Positions 54,962-63,711 of a DNA stretch of 64,000 bases are shown here, piece after piece. Within the stretch, counting starts at the first letter, position 1. Each line of letters begins with the position of its first letter. This stretch comes from Yinghuangia sp035454725. GTDB taxonomy: Bacteria > Actinomycetota > Actinomycetes > Streptomycetales > Streptomycetaceae. The notes under the pieces were generated by a model. It did no database searches, was not told the DNA's origin, and was given only the letters and a program-made list of their open reading frames with translations. A program made the position numbers and the translations under genes. The DNA lies in NCBI RefSeq assembly GCF_051388935.1, contig NZ_JBPKBI010000002.1, forward strand, positions 248,001 through 312,000, read 5' to 3'.

Positions 54962-57208
54962 ATGATGCCCAGCCTGACGAACGCCGGGCGTTCGCGTGGT
55001 GACGGCGCCCACGGGGTCCGGGCTCGACTGATCATCCTTCAGGTGCTCGTCCTGTCGCTGGTGGTCACGTTGTTCGGTCGACTGTGGTACCTCCAGATCC
55101 GAGAGGGCGACGAGTACAGCCAGGCGGCCGTCAGCAACAACGTGCGGCAGGTCGTGACGCCGGCGGTGCGCGGTTCGATCCTCGACGACATGGGCCGCCC
55201 GCTGGTCGCCAACCGCACCACGCTCGTGGTGTCGGCGAGCCGTACGGAACTGCTCAAGCAGCCCGACAAGGGCGAGGCCGTGTTGGAGCGGCTCGCGGAC
55301 GTGCTGAAGATGCCGGCCGAGGAACTGAAGCTGAAGATCCGGCTGTGCGACAAGGATGTGTCGCAGCCGTGTTGGAACGGCTCGCCGTACCAGCCGATTC
55401 CGATCATGCAGGGCGCCACGACCGAGCAGGCGCTGGCGATAATGGAACACCGGGAGGACTTCCCGGGCATCACCGCCGAACCGACCGCGGTGCGCGCGTA
55501 TCCCACGCCGGAGGGCGTCAATGCCGCGCACACCCTCGGCTACCTCTCGCCGGTCTCCGACCAGGAGCTGACCCGGCAGAAGGAGACGGGGGAGGGCAAC
55601 CTCCAGCGGTCCGACCAGGTCGGCCGCAGTGGGTTGGAGCGCACGTACGACGCGGACCTGCGCGGTCAGGCCGGGGTCACCGGGCTCTCGGTCGACAACA
55701 TCGGGCGGGTGACCGGAACCGTCTCCGAGACGCCGTCGATCCCGGGCAACCACCTGGTGACCAGTATCGACGCGCGCATCCAGGCGGTGGCCGAACAGCA
55801 GCTCCAGGAAGCGCTGTTGCGTGCGCGGGCCACCTTCGACTCCGGCAACACCGGGCGGTTCTTCGAGGGCGACAGCGGCGCGGTCGTGGTGATGGACGTC
55901 AAGACCGGGCGCATCGTCGCGATGGCGAGCGCGCCGACGTACGACCCGAACGTCTGGGTGGGCGGCATCTCGGCGAAGGACTACCAGATGCTGAGCAGCC
56001 CCGAGGCCGGAACGCCGCTCATGCCGCGGACCATACAGGGCCAGTTCGCGCCCGGCTCGATCTTCAAGGTGGTCTCCACCTCGGCGGCGGCCCAGAGCGG
56101 GTACTCGCTCAAGGACAACTACCCGTGCCCGGGCAGCGTCACGGTCGGCGGAATCACTTTCAACAACCTCGAAGGGGCGGGCTACGGGGACATCTCCCTG
56201 GCCCGTGCGCTCGAAGTGTCGTGCAACACCGTCTTCTACGGTCTCTCGTACGACATGTGGCTCAAGCAGGGCGGCCTGCAGGGCACCCACCACCCGATGG
56301 TGGACATGGCCCGCGCGTACGGCCTGGGAGCGCCGACCGGCATCGACATCCCCGGTGAGGTCGGCGGTCGCATCGTCGACCAGTCGGTGCGCCGCGCGGA
56401 GTGGGAGCAGAACAAGGACGACTGGTGCCGCCTCGCCGAGGACTCCAAGATCTCCGCGGGGCAGAAGGCCGTCTACCGCGAGAACTGCATCGACGGCTGG
56501 CAGTTCCGCGCGGGTGACGCGGTCAACTTCGCGATCGGGCAGGGCGAGACGCTGGTGACGCCGTTGCAGATGGCGCGCGTGTACGCGGCGATCGCCAACG
56601 GCGGCACGGTTTGGGAGCCGACGATCGGCAAGGCGATCGTCAGCCCCGACGGCAAGGTGGTCCGCGAGATCCAGCCCGAGGTCAGCGGCAAGTTGCCGAT
56701 AAGCCCGGAGCACCTGGCGTACCTCAAGAACGCGCTGGTCGGCGTCTCGGCCAACGGCACCGCGTCCCGTGTCTTCGCCGGGTGGCCCCTGGACAAGCTG
56801 CCGGTCGGGGCCAAGACCGGTACCGGGTCCGTGCAGAACAAGCAGTCGACGTCGTGGTTCGCGACGTTCGGCGGTCCGGCGGACGGCCCGCAGTATGCCG
56901 TCGTCATGATGGTCAGCCAAGGTGGTACCGGCTCGGGCACGTCGGGTCCGAGCGTGCGCAAGATCTACGACGCGTTGTACGGGGTCGACGACAAGGGCAA
57001 CATCGACCCGGCCCGGGCCATGCTGCCGGCGCCTCCGTCGGCGCTGCCACCGATCAACGCGGACGGCACGGTCGCGCCCGTCGCCTCCTACACGTTCGAA
57101 CTGCCGGGCACACCGGGGCCGAACGGTATGGCGACAACGGTCGCGATCGAGGCACCGGGGGCGTTGCCGCCGGACCGGGTGCCGTACCGAGGGGGACGGT
57201 TCGTATGA
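54962..57208 (+). CDS. mrdA: penicillin-binding protein 2 (class B transpeptidase of the elongation complex)
   Basis: 748 residues from ATG 54962. One TM anchor (LIILQVLVLSLVVTLFGRLWYLQI), the PBP dimerisation domain with RGSILDDMGRPLVANRT, and the transpeptidase domain: SxxK Ser366-Lys369 (GSIFKVV), SxN Ser420-Asn422 (SCNTV) and KTG 618-620 (AKTGTGSVQNK). It cross-links peptidoglycan with RodA. The C-terminal 70 residues are a Pro-rich tail. The stop overlaps the rodA start (ATGA). Confidence 0.96.
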   Translation: MMPSLTNAGRSRGDGAHGVRARLIILQVLVLSLVVTLFGRLWYLQIREGDEYSQAAVSNNVRQVVTPAVRGSILDDMGRPLVANRTTLVVSASRTELLKQPDKGEAVLERLADVLKMPAEELKLKIRLCDKDVSQPCWNGSPYQPIPIMQGATTEQALAIMEHREDFPGITAEPTAVRAYPTPEGVNAAHTLGYLSPVSDQELTRQKETGEGNLQRSDQVGRSGLERTYDADLRGQAGVTGLSVDNIGRVTGTVSETPSIPGNHLVTSIDARIQAVAEQQLQEALLRARATFDSGNTGRFFEGDSGAVVVMDVKTGRIVAMASAPTYDPNVWVGGISAKDYQMLSSPEAGTPLMPRTIQGQFAPGSIFKVVSTSAAAQSGYSLKDNYPCPGSVTVGGITFNNLEGAGYGDISLARALEVSCNTVFYGLSYDMWLKQGGLQGTHHPMVDMARAYGLGAPTGIDIPGEVGGRIVDQSVRRAEWEQNKDDWCRLAEDSKISAGQKAVYRENCIDGWQFRAGDAVNFAIGQGETLVTPLQMARVYAAIANGGTVWEPTIGKAIVSPDGKVVREIQPEVSGKLPISPEHLAYLKNALVGVSANGTASRVFAGWPLDKLPVGAKTGTGSVQNKQSTSWFATFGGPADGPQYAVVMMVSQGGTGSGTSGPSVRKIYDALYGVDDKGNIDPARAMLPAPPSALPPINADGTVAPVASYTFELPGTPGPNGMATTVAIEAPGALPPDRVPYRGGRFV

Positions 57209-58470
57209 ACCTCGGCCTCAAGATGCGGCAGAGCAAGCCCAAGGCGTTCGGCCTGGGCGGGCCGCCGCCGCTGCAGAAGCTGTCGCCGGGATTCGCCGAG
57301 CAAAAGCGTTCGTTCGCCGCCCGTGCGCTCGAACGCGACGCCCCCGTGCGCCGATTGGACTGGGTGCTGTTCGGCGCGTCGCTCGCGCTGTCGGTCATCG
57401 GGTCGCTGCTGGTGTGGTCGGCGACCCGGCCGCGGACGCATCTGACCGGCGGCGATCCGCAGGCGTTCCTCAAGAAGCACCTGCTCAACATGGTGATCGG
57501 TCTGGTGCTGTTCGCCATCGTCGCGATGGTGGGGCACCGGCGCATGCGTGTCCTCGTCCCGTTCATCGGCATCGTCGCGATGCTCGGGCTTTTTGCCGCG
57601 CTCAGCCCCCTGGGTGCGACCATCAACGGCCAGAAGGCCTGGATCATGCTGCCCGCCGGCTTCTCGCTGCAGCCGGCCGAGCTGGCCAAGATCGGCGTCA
57701 TCCTGGGCATGGCCATGTTGCTGGCCGAGCGCGTCGACACCGGCGACGTCGAACGGCCGGGCAATCGCGCGGTGTTCTGGGCGGTGGCGCTCGCGATGGC
57801 GCCGATCGGGGTCATCATGCTCATGCCCGACCTGGGCTCCGCGATGGTCATCGGCGTCATAATCATGGGCGTTCTGCTGGCGTCCGGTGCGCAGGCGCGG
57901 TGGCTCGTCGGTCTGACCACCCTCGGCATCGTCGTCGCCCTCGGGGTGTGGAAGCTCGGGGTCCTCAGCCAGTACCAGATCGACCGGTTCCGGGCGTTCA
58001 CCGACCCCGACCTCGACCCGGCGGGCGCGGGCTACAACATCACGCAGGCCAAGTTGGCCGTCGGCTCGGGGAAACTCACCGGCACCGGGCTGTTCCAGGG
58101 CAACCAGACGCAGGGCCAGTACGTGCCCGAGCAGCAGACCGACTTCATCTTCTCGGTCGCGGGTGAGGAGCTCGGCCTCATCGGCTGCACCGTGATCCTG
58201 TTCCTGTTCGGCGCGCTGCTGTGGCGCGGGGTGCGCATCGCGGTCAACGCCGACGACCTGTTCGGCACGATCATCGCGGCGGGTGTCGTGGCGTGGCTCG
58301 GCTTCCAGATGTTCGAGAACATCGGGATGAACATCGGCATCATGCCGGTGGCCGGCCTGCCGCTGCCGTTCGTGAGTTACGGCGGCTCCTCGATGTTCGC
58401 CATCTGGATCGCCATAGGACTGCTGCAATCCGTGCACATGCGCGGTGCCAAGGCGTTCACCAAGGCCTGA
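57205..58470 (+). CDS. rodA: peptidoglycan glycosyltransferase RodA (SEDS family)
   Basis: 421 residues, ATG overlapping the mrdA stop. A hydrophilic N-terminal extension of 45 residues precedes ten TM helices. The catalytic Asp313 is in EQQTDFIFSVAGEELG, and the later signature is PVAGLPLPFVSYGGSS. It polymerises lipid II with PBP2. Last gene of the mre operon; a perfect-stem terminator follows. Confidence 0.96.
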   Translation: MNLGLKMRQSKPKAFGLGGPPPLQKLSPGFAEQKRSFAARALERDAPVRRLDWVLFGASLALSVIGSLLVWSATRPRTHLTGGDPQAFLKKHLLNMVIGLVLFAIVAMVGHRRMRVLVPFIGIVAMLGLFAALSPLGATINGQKAWIMLPAGFSLQPAELAKIGVILGMAMLLAERVDTGDVERPGNRAVFWAVALAMAPIGVIMLMPDLGSAMVIGVIIMGVLLASGAQARWLVGLTTLGIVVALGVWKLGVLSQYQIDRFRAFTDPDLDPAGAGYNITQAKLAVGSGKLTGTGLFQGNQTQGQYVPEQQTDFIFSVAGEELGLIGCTVILFLFGALLWRGVRIAVNADDLFGTIIAAGVVAWLGFQMFENIGMNIGIMPVAGLPLPFVSYGGSSMFAIWIAIGLLQSVHMRGAKAFTKA

Positions 58471-58542
58471 ACGCGCGGCCCGTGCGGGCTGGGTGACCCA
58501 TCAGGGATTGATGGCGATTTCGCCCCTTTGGCCGAGTAACCC

Positions 58543-58585
58543 CCAGGACCCGGGACCCGTTGAGCACACGGAGCCCGGGTCCTGG
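58543..58585 (+). terminator. terminator closing the mre operon
   Basis: CCAGGACCCGGG (58543-58554) and CCCGGGTCCTGG (58574-58585), perfect 12-base stem, 19-base loop. It separates rodA from the sugar/acyl cluster. Confidence 0.75.
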
Positions 58586-58690
58586 CGCGTCCGGAGACCG
58601 GTTGCGCTCGGCGGTTCGGCACGGCACGGCACGGCTTGGCGGTATCGGCAGAGGCCGGCGGTTTCGGCACAGCACAGGCAGGGAGAGGCC

Positions 58691-59839
58691 ATGGCGGATG
58701 GACCCGAAGCACCCGGCGCCGTGCCTCTCGGGCGACCGAGCCTGGGGGACGCGGAACTCGCCGCGGTGGCGGAGGTTTTCCGGTCCGGCTGGGTGGCCGG
58801 GGCGGGCCCGGCGTGCCGGGCCTTCGAGGAGGAGTTCGCCGCGGCGTGCGGTGCCGGGCACGCGGTCGCGGTGGCCAACTGCACCGCTGCCCTGCACCTG
58901 GCGTTGCTCGCGTACGGTGTCGGGCCCGGCGACGAGGTCATCGTCGCGGATTACACGTTCCCCGCGACCGGGCACGCGGTGTTGTTCACGGGCGCGACGC
59001 CGGTTTTCGCGGATGTGCGCGCCGACACCGCCACGGTCGATCCCGCCGCGGTCGCCGCGCTCGTCGGGCCGCGTACCGTCGGGGTGATCGCGGTGGACAC
59101 GGCCGGGCTGCCCGCCGACTATGCCGAGCTGGGGGAACTGACCGAGCGCCACGGCGTGTTCCTCGTCGAGGACGCCGCGTGCGCGGCGGGGGCGACGTAC
59201 CAGGGGCGGCCGGCCGGCTCCCTCGCGCCGGTCGCGGCGTTCAGCTTCCACGGCCGCAAGGGCATCACGTGCGGCGAAGGCGGCGCCCTGGTCACCGACG
59301 ACGCCGCGATCGCCGACAAGGCGCGCAAGCTCGCGGCCTTCGGGCTGGAGAGCGCGTGGACACGGGCCGGCCGCACCGAGCTGCCGGTCCCGGTCTTCGA
59401 CGAGCCCGGGTACAACTACAAGCTGTCCGACCTGGCCGCGGCGATCATGCGCGTGCAACTCGCGCGGCTTCCCGAATTGCTCGCGCGCCGCCGGGAAGTC
59501 GCGGCCGGGTACGCCGCCTTGCTCGCGGACGTCGACGGCGCCGCCCTGCCCCGCGAACCCGCCGACCGCACCGGCAGTTGGCAGTCGTACGCGGTCACGC
59601 TGGCCCCCGGCGTGGACCGTGCCCGCGTCGCGACCCTGCTGCGCGAGCAGGACATCGGCTGCAACTTCGGCACCTACGCGTCCCACCTCCAGCCCGTCTA
59701 CGGGCCGCGCGAGGCGTGTCCGGTCTCGGCCGGGCTGTTCCACCGCCAGCTCGCCGTCCCGATGCACGCCGAGATGTCCGACACGGACGTCGAGCGGGTC
59801 GCGGAGGCGCTGCGAAAGGCGGTCGAGAACAGCCGTTGA
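58691..59839 (+). CDS. DegT/DnrJ/EryC1/StrS-family aminotransferase
   Basis: 382 residues, ATG 58691 after GGGAGAGG. Fold-type I PLP enzyme: substrate loop NCTAALHLALLAYGVGPGDEVI, ADYTFPATGHAVLF, the PLP-binding EDAACAAGATYQG and internal aldimine Lys190 in SFHGRKGITCGEGG. Enzymes of this family aminate keto-sugars bound to a nucleotide, or make the amine of aminocyclitols. It opens the seven-gene operon at the right end of the window. Together with the acyltransferases downstream it would supply an amino group for acylation. Substrate unknown. Confidence 0.93.
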   Translation: MADGPEAPGAVPLGRPSLGDAELAAVAEVFRSGWVAGAGPACRAFEEEFAAACGAGHAVAVANCTAALHLALLAYGVGPGDEVIVADYTFPATGHAVLFTGATPVFADVRADTATVDPAAVAALVGPRTVGVIAVDTAGLPADYAELGELTERHGVFLVEDAACAAGATYQGRPAGSLAPVAAFSFHGRKGITCGEGGALVTDDAAIADKARKLAAFGLESAWTRAGRTELPVPVFDEPGYNYKLSDLAAAIMRVQLARLPELLARRREVAAGYAALLADVDGAALPREPADRTGSWQSYAVTLAPGVDRARVATLLREQDIGCNFGTYASHLQPVYGPREACPVSAGLFHRQLAVPMHAEMSDTDVERVAEALRKAVENSR

Positions 59840-59894
59840 CCCCCGGACCGTCCGGGCCCACCCACCGACCAGCGCCACCCACGAGGAGTCCAGC

Positions 59895-60824
59895 GTGTCC
59901 GTCCCCACCGTGTTCTTCTCCGGCGGAGCAGGGTTCATCGCGAGCCACACCATTCCGATCCTGCTCGAACGCGGTTACCGGGTACGCATCTTCGACAACA
60001 TGTCGCGCGGCGACCGGGCCCGCGTCGAGGAGTTCACCGCGACCGGCAAGGTCGACCTGGTCGAGCAGGACGTGCGGTACGGCGGCGCGGTCCACAACGC
60101 GATGAAGGGCTGTACGCACGCGATCCACTTCGCGACGGTGTCCATCAACAAGAGCATCGAGGACCCGTACGAAAGCATCGACATCAACGTCACCGGCAAC
60201 CACAACGTCTTCGCCGCCGCGGCCGACCACGGCGTGCGGCGCCTGGTGTTCGCGTCGTCGGCGTCGGTGTACGGCGACCCCGAGACGCTGCCGATGCACG
60301 AGGACGACAAACTCGACCCGCTGACGCCGTACTGCATCAGCAAGCGCATGGGCGAGGACCTGCTCGCGTTCTACCAGCGCACCAAGGGCCTGTCGTGGCT
60401 CGCGCTGCGGTTCTTCAACGTGTATGGCAAGGGCCAGCGGATCGAGGCCTACTACACCTCGGTGATCAACACCTTCCTCCGCCGCATCCGCGCGGGCGAA
60501 CCGCCCGTGATCGACGGGCGCGGCGAGCAGTCGATGGACTTCGTGCACGTCGGCGACATCGCGCGGGCGGTGGCCGCGGCGCTGGAGGCGGAGCGCGACA
60601 ACATGCCGATCAACATCGGCACCGGCATCGACACCTCGATCGCCCAACTCGCCAAGATCCTGATCGACGCCGTCGGTGCGCGCATGGAGCCGCGCTTCAA
60701 CCCGCGTGACGTGCTGGTGTCGCGGCGGGCCGCGGACATCGGCAGGGCCCGCGAGGTGCTCGGCTGGGAGCCGACGGTGTCGGTCGAACAAGGCATGGCC
60801 GACCTGGTGCGCGACGGGAACTGA
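59895..60824 (+). CDS. NDP-sugar epimerase/dehydratase (extended SDR)
   Basis: 309 residues from GTG 59895. NAD loop GGAGFIASHTIPILL (residues 10-16 for GGAGFIA), catalytic Tyr146 and Lys150 in YCISK with ASSASVYGD upstream, and a substrate region like UDP-glucose 4-epimerases (RFFNVYGKGQ; DFVHVGDIARA). Probably supplies the nucleotide-sugar substrate of the operon's aminotransferase or glycosyltransferase. 55 bases after degT. Confidence 0.9.
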   Translation: MSVPTVFFSGGAGFIASHTIPILLERGYRVRIFDNMSRGDRARVEEFTATGKVDLVEQDVRYGGAVHNAMKGCTHAIHFATVSINKSIEDPYESIDINVTGNHNVFAAAADHGVRRLVFASSASVYGDPETLPMHEDDKLDPLTPYCISKRMGEDLLAFYQRTKGLSWLALRFFNVYGKGQRIEAYYTSVINTFLRRIRAGEPPVIDGRGEQSMDFVHVGDIARAVAAALEAERDNMPINIGTGIDTSIAQLAKILIDAVGARMEPRFNPRDVLVSRRAADIGRAREVLGWEPTVSVEQGMADLVRDGN

Positions 60825-60882
60825 CCCGCGGTTCCGACCACCGCTTGACCGCCGAAGTCCCCCGGAGCACCGAAGGTCCGCC

Positions 60883-62157
60883 GTGCGTATCGCCGTCGTC
60901 AACAACTTCTTCCCGCCGCGTGTGGGCGGCAGTTCGCACCTGTCCGCCGCCCTCGCGCACGAATACGCGGCGCGCGGCCACGACGTGGTGGTGCTCACCG
61001 CCGCCTACCGGGGTGCGCCCGCGTACGAGGTCGCCGACGGTGTCCGGATCCACCGGCTGCCGGCCGTCACGATGCCGAAGCTCGGCCTGTCCATCGACTT
61101 CGACATCACCTTCACCGGCGGACGCCGCAATCTGCGGCGCGTGTACCGGATCCTCGACGCCTTTCGACCCGAAGTCATCCACCAGCACGGGCAGTTCCTC
61201 GATCTGAGCTGGCTCACCGGGCAGTACGCGCGGGCACGGGGCGTCCCGGTCCTGTTGTCCGTGCACACCCGCCTGCAGAGCCCGCGCGCCCTCTACGCCA
61301 CGGCTTTCCGTGCGATCGACCGGGTCTTCCTGCGCCGTGTCCTGCGCCGCTACGACCCGCGCTTCGTGATCATGGACGAACTGATGGAGACGTACTGCGC
61401 CACCCGCTACGACGCGGCGAAGGACAGGTTCCACTACATCCCCGTCGCCGTGGACCCCGCACGGTTCGATGTGTTGCCCACCCGCGACATCCGCGCCGAA
61501 CTCGGTGTGGGAAACGGCCCCTTGATCGCCTCCGTCGGCCACGTCATCCCGTTGCGCGACCGGAGGCTGCTGATCGACGCGCTGCCCGCCGTCCGCGACA
61601 AGTACCCCGACGCCAAGCTCGTGGTCGTCGGCACCGTCTACTACGGGGCGTTTCTCGACCGGGCCCGCGAACTCGGTGTCCAGGACGCCGTCGTGTGCGT
61701 CGGCGAGGTGCCGCGCGAGGACGTGCCCGCGTACTTCGCCGCGGCCGACGTCGAAGTGCACGATCTGTCCGGCGGCGGCTGCGGCACCGCGAGCCTGGAG
61801 GCCATGGCGGCCGGCTGCCCGACCGTCGTCGCCGTGCGCGAGACCAACTTCCCCGGCATCCGGCTGCGCAACTGGGAGAACGCGGTCCTGGTGTCGCACC
61901 GCGACGCGGACGAACTGGCGCGCGCCCTCATCCGGCTGCTCGACGACCCCGGCGAACGCGCAGCCATCGCCGGCCGGCAACGCGAGCTCATCCGCGAACA
62001 CTTCACGCTCGACCGGATCACCGACCAACACTTGGAGGTGTTCGCCCAGATGCTCGGCCGAACCCCCGGAACCCACCGCGACACGGCGCCTGGTGCGCAG
62101 CCCGTACCCGAGACCGACGCGCCGCCGGCCGAGGGGACCGCCGATGTTCCTCGATGA
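60883..62157 (+). CDS. GT4-family glycosyltransferase
   Basis: 424 residues. GT-B fold: N-terminal NNFFPPRVGGSSHLSAALAHEYAARG, central VDPARFDVLPTRDIRAELG and the nucleotide-sugar loop region SGGGCGTASLEAMAAGCPTVVA. In most GT4 enzymes this loop has Glu-x7-Glu; here the first Glu is Gly, the second is kept. Likely transfers the operon's sugar to a lipid or polymer acceptor on the cytosolic face. The last 30 residues are a disordered Pro/Thr-rich tail. The stop overlaps the next ATG by 14 bases. Confidence 0.88.
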   Translation: MRIAVVNNFFPPRVGGSSHLSAALAHEYAARGHDVVVLTAAYRGAPAYEVADGVRIHRLPAVTMPKLGLSIDFDITFTGGRRNLRRVYRILDAFRPEVIHQHGQFLDLSWLTGQYARARGVPVLLSVHTRLQSPRALYATAFRAIDRVFLRRVLRRYDPRFVIMDELMETYCATRYDAAKDRFHYIPVAVDPARFDVLPTRDIRAELGVGNGPLIASVGHVIPLRDRRLLIDALPAVRDKYPDAKLVVVGTVYYGAFLDRARELGVQDAVVCVGEVPREDVPAYFAAADVEVHDLSGGGCGTASLEAMAAGCPTVVAVRETNFPGIRLRNWENAVLVSHRDADELARALIRLLDDPGERAAIAGRQRELIREHFTLDRITDQHLEVFAQMLGRTPGTHRDTAPGAQPVPETDAPPAEGTADVPR

Positions 62158-62800
62158 CGAACGCAGCCGCCGACTGCGCCCCGGCATCCTCACGGACCTG
62201 GTCGGCCAGTACATGAACGACCGAGAACGCGCCGCACTGCTCGGCCTGCCGCCGACCACCCGTATCCGGGAGCGCGCCAAGATCGTCGACCGCGAGCGCC
62301 TGGAGATCGGCGACCACTGCTGGATCGGCGAGGGCGCGGTGCTGGACGCCAGCGGCGGACTTCACATCGGCGAGCACACCAGCGTCGGCCCGAACGTCCT
62401 GGTCTTCACGCACTCCAGTTGGCTGGCCAACATGACGCTGGCCAACCACACAGGGTCGGAGCTCAACCAGCACAAGCCGGTCCGCATCGGCAAAGGCTGC
62501 TTCATCGGCGGCAACAGCGTGATCATGCCGGGCGTCGTCATCGGCGACTTCGTCACCGTGCAGCCGCTGTCGACGGTGACCAAGGACCTACCCGACCGGT
62601 CGCTGGCCGCCGGCAACCCCGCGCGGGTGATCCGGCGGATCGAGGCCGAATACGTCGAGGCCGAGGTACGTCGGGTCCGCGCGGCGGCAGAAACCCCCCA
62701 TAGTCAGGAATCACCGTGTCCAACCGCATCCACCCCACCGCTGTCGTCGGTGCCGGCGTCGTCCTCGGAGACGGGAACGTCGTCGGACCGTACAGCGTGA
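62144..62800 (+). CDS. hexapeptide-repeat acyltransferase (NodL/LacA/Maa-like)
   Basis: 218 residues from ATG 62144, which overlaps the upstream gene. Left-handed beta helix repeats: LEIGDHCWIGEGAVLDAS, LHIGEHTSVGPNVLV, VRIGKGCFIGGNSVIMPGVVIGDFVTVQP. The His of the acyl-CoA site in the FTHSSW segment is in the expected place for this family. It should acetylate or acylate a sugar. Unusually, the frame runs 85 bases into the LpxA-like gene, so its last 28 residues are Ser/Pro/Thr-rich and overlap the next CDS. Confidence 0.83.
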   Translation: MFLDDERSRRLRPGILTDLVGQYMNDRERAALLGLPPTTRIRERAKIVDRERLEIGDHCWIGEGAVLDASGGLHIGEHTSVGPNVLVFTHSSWLANMTLANHTGSELNQHKPVRIGKGCFIGGNSVIMPGVVIGDFVTVQPLSTVTKDLPDRSLAAGNPARVIRRIEAEYVEAEVRRVRAAAETPHSQESPCPTASTPPLSSVPASSSETGTSSDRTA

Positions 62801-63414
62801 TCCTCGGGCCGTGCCGGATCGGCGACGGGAACTGGATCGGCCCGCACGTCTCGATCGGCGCCGCGGCCGAATCGCGGGGCGGCCCGCACCCCGTCGCGTG
62901 GGAGGGCGAACTCGACGGCGAGGGCGTGGAGATCGGCGACCGCAACTACCTGCGCGAGTACGTCACCGTGCACCAGGGCACGAAGCGGCCGACCCGCATC
63001 GGGGACGACTGCTACCTGCTCACCCGCAGCCACGCCGGCCACGACGTCGCGCTCGGCGACTCGGTCACGCTGTCGTGCTCGGTGCAACTGGGCGGCCACA
63101 CCGAGATCGGCGCGCACGCCAACATCGGCATGAGCGCGGTCCTGCACCAGTTCAGCCGGGTCGGGCCCGGCGCGATGGTCGGCATGGGCGCCTGTGTGCG
63201 CCGCGAGATCGCGCCGTTCAGCATCGCCGTCGGCAACCCGGCCCGTGCCGTCGGGGTCAACGAGATCGGCCTCGCCCGCTGCGGCATCGACGGCGACGCC
63301 GTCGCCGCGATGGCCGAGTACGTCAAGGGCCACAGCGCGGTGCCGGACGGCCTGCCGCCCGACATCGCCTCCATGCTCACCGCCTGGGAGCGATCCGCAC
63401 CGGCGCCCGACTGA
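62716..63414 (+). CDS. LpxA-like acyl-ACP-dependent sugar O/N-acyltransferase
   Basis: 232 residues from GTG 62716, typical LpxA opening (SNRIHPTAVVGAGVVLGDG). Hexapeptide beta helix, then the LpxA-type C-terminal helices: GNPARAVGVNEIGLARCG aligns with the E. coli LpxA stretch GNHATPFGVNIEGLKRRG, and SHAGHD with its catalytic AHIAHD, which makes His109 the likely base. LpxA transfers a 3-hydroxyacyl group from ACP to UDP-GlcNAc in lipid A synthesis. This organism should have no lipid A; an ACP gene and a ketoreductase gene follow directly. Length is about 30 residues shorter than LpxA. Confidence 0.85.
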   Translation: MSNRIHPTAVVGAGVVLGDGNVVGPYSVILGPCRIGDGNWIGPHVSIGAAAESRGGPHPVAWEGELDGEGVEIGDRNYLREYVTVHQGTKRPTRIGDDCYLLTRSHAGHDVALGDSVTLSCSVQLGGHTEIGAHANIGMSAVLHQFSRVGPGAMVGMGACVRREIAPFSIAVGNPARAVGVNEIGLARCGIDGDAVAAMAEYVKGHSAVPDGLPPDIASMLTAWERSAPAPD

Positions 63415-63471
63415 CGGCGGCCCGACACGACGAACCAGCAAACAGCAGCACCACGGCAGCAAGGGAGAGGC

Positions 63472-63711
63472 ATGTCCACCAAAGAACGGCTGAAGGGCGT
63501 CTTCGCCCAGGCGCTCGACCTGGCCCCCGGCACCAGGATCGAGGATCTGCGCTACCGCGAGATCGACAAGTGGGACTCGCTCGGGCACATGGCCCTCGTC
63601 GCCGCGATCGAAGACGAGTTCGACGTGCAGTTCGACACCGACCAGGTGATCGAGATGAGCGCCTTCAAGGTGGCATACGACATGCTGCGGGAGATGGGCC
63701 TCGGTGACTGA
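63472..63711 (+). CDS. acyl carrier protein
   Basis: 79 residues. Phosphopantetheine attachment Ser36 in WDSLGHMALVAAIEDEF. Four-helix ACP layout with an acidic helix 2. It is not the housekeeping AcpP (no fatty-acid synthase genes around, DSLGHM in place of DSLD.VEL), but a specialised carrier as in polysaccharide or secondary-metabolite loci. ATG after GGGAGAGG. The reductase start overlaps its end by eight bases. Confidence 0.92.
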   Translation: MSTKERLKGVFAQALDLAPGTRIEDLRYREIDKWDSLGHMALVAAIEDEFDVQFDTDQVIEMSAFKVAYDMLREMGLGD

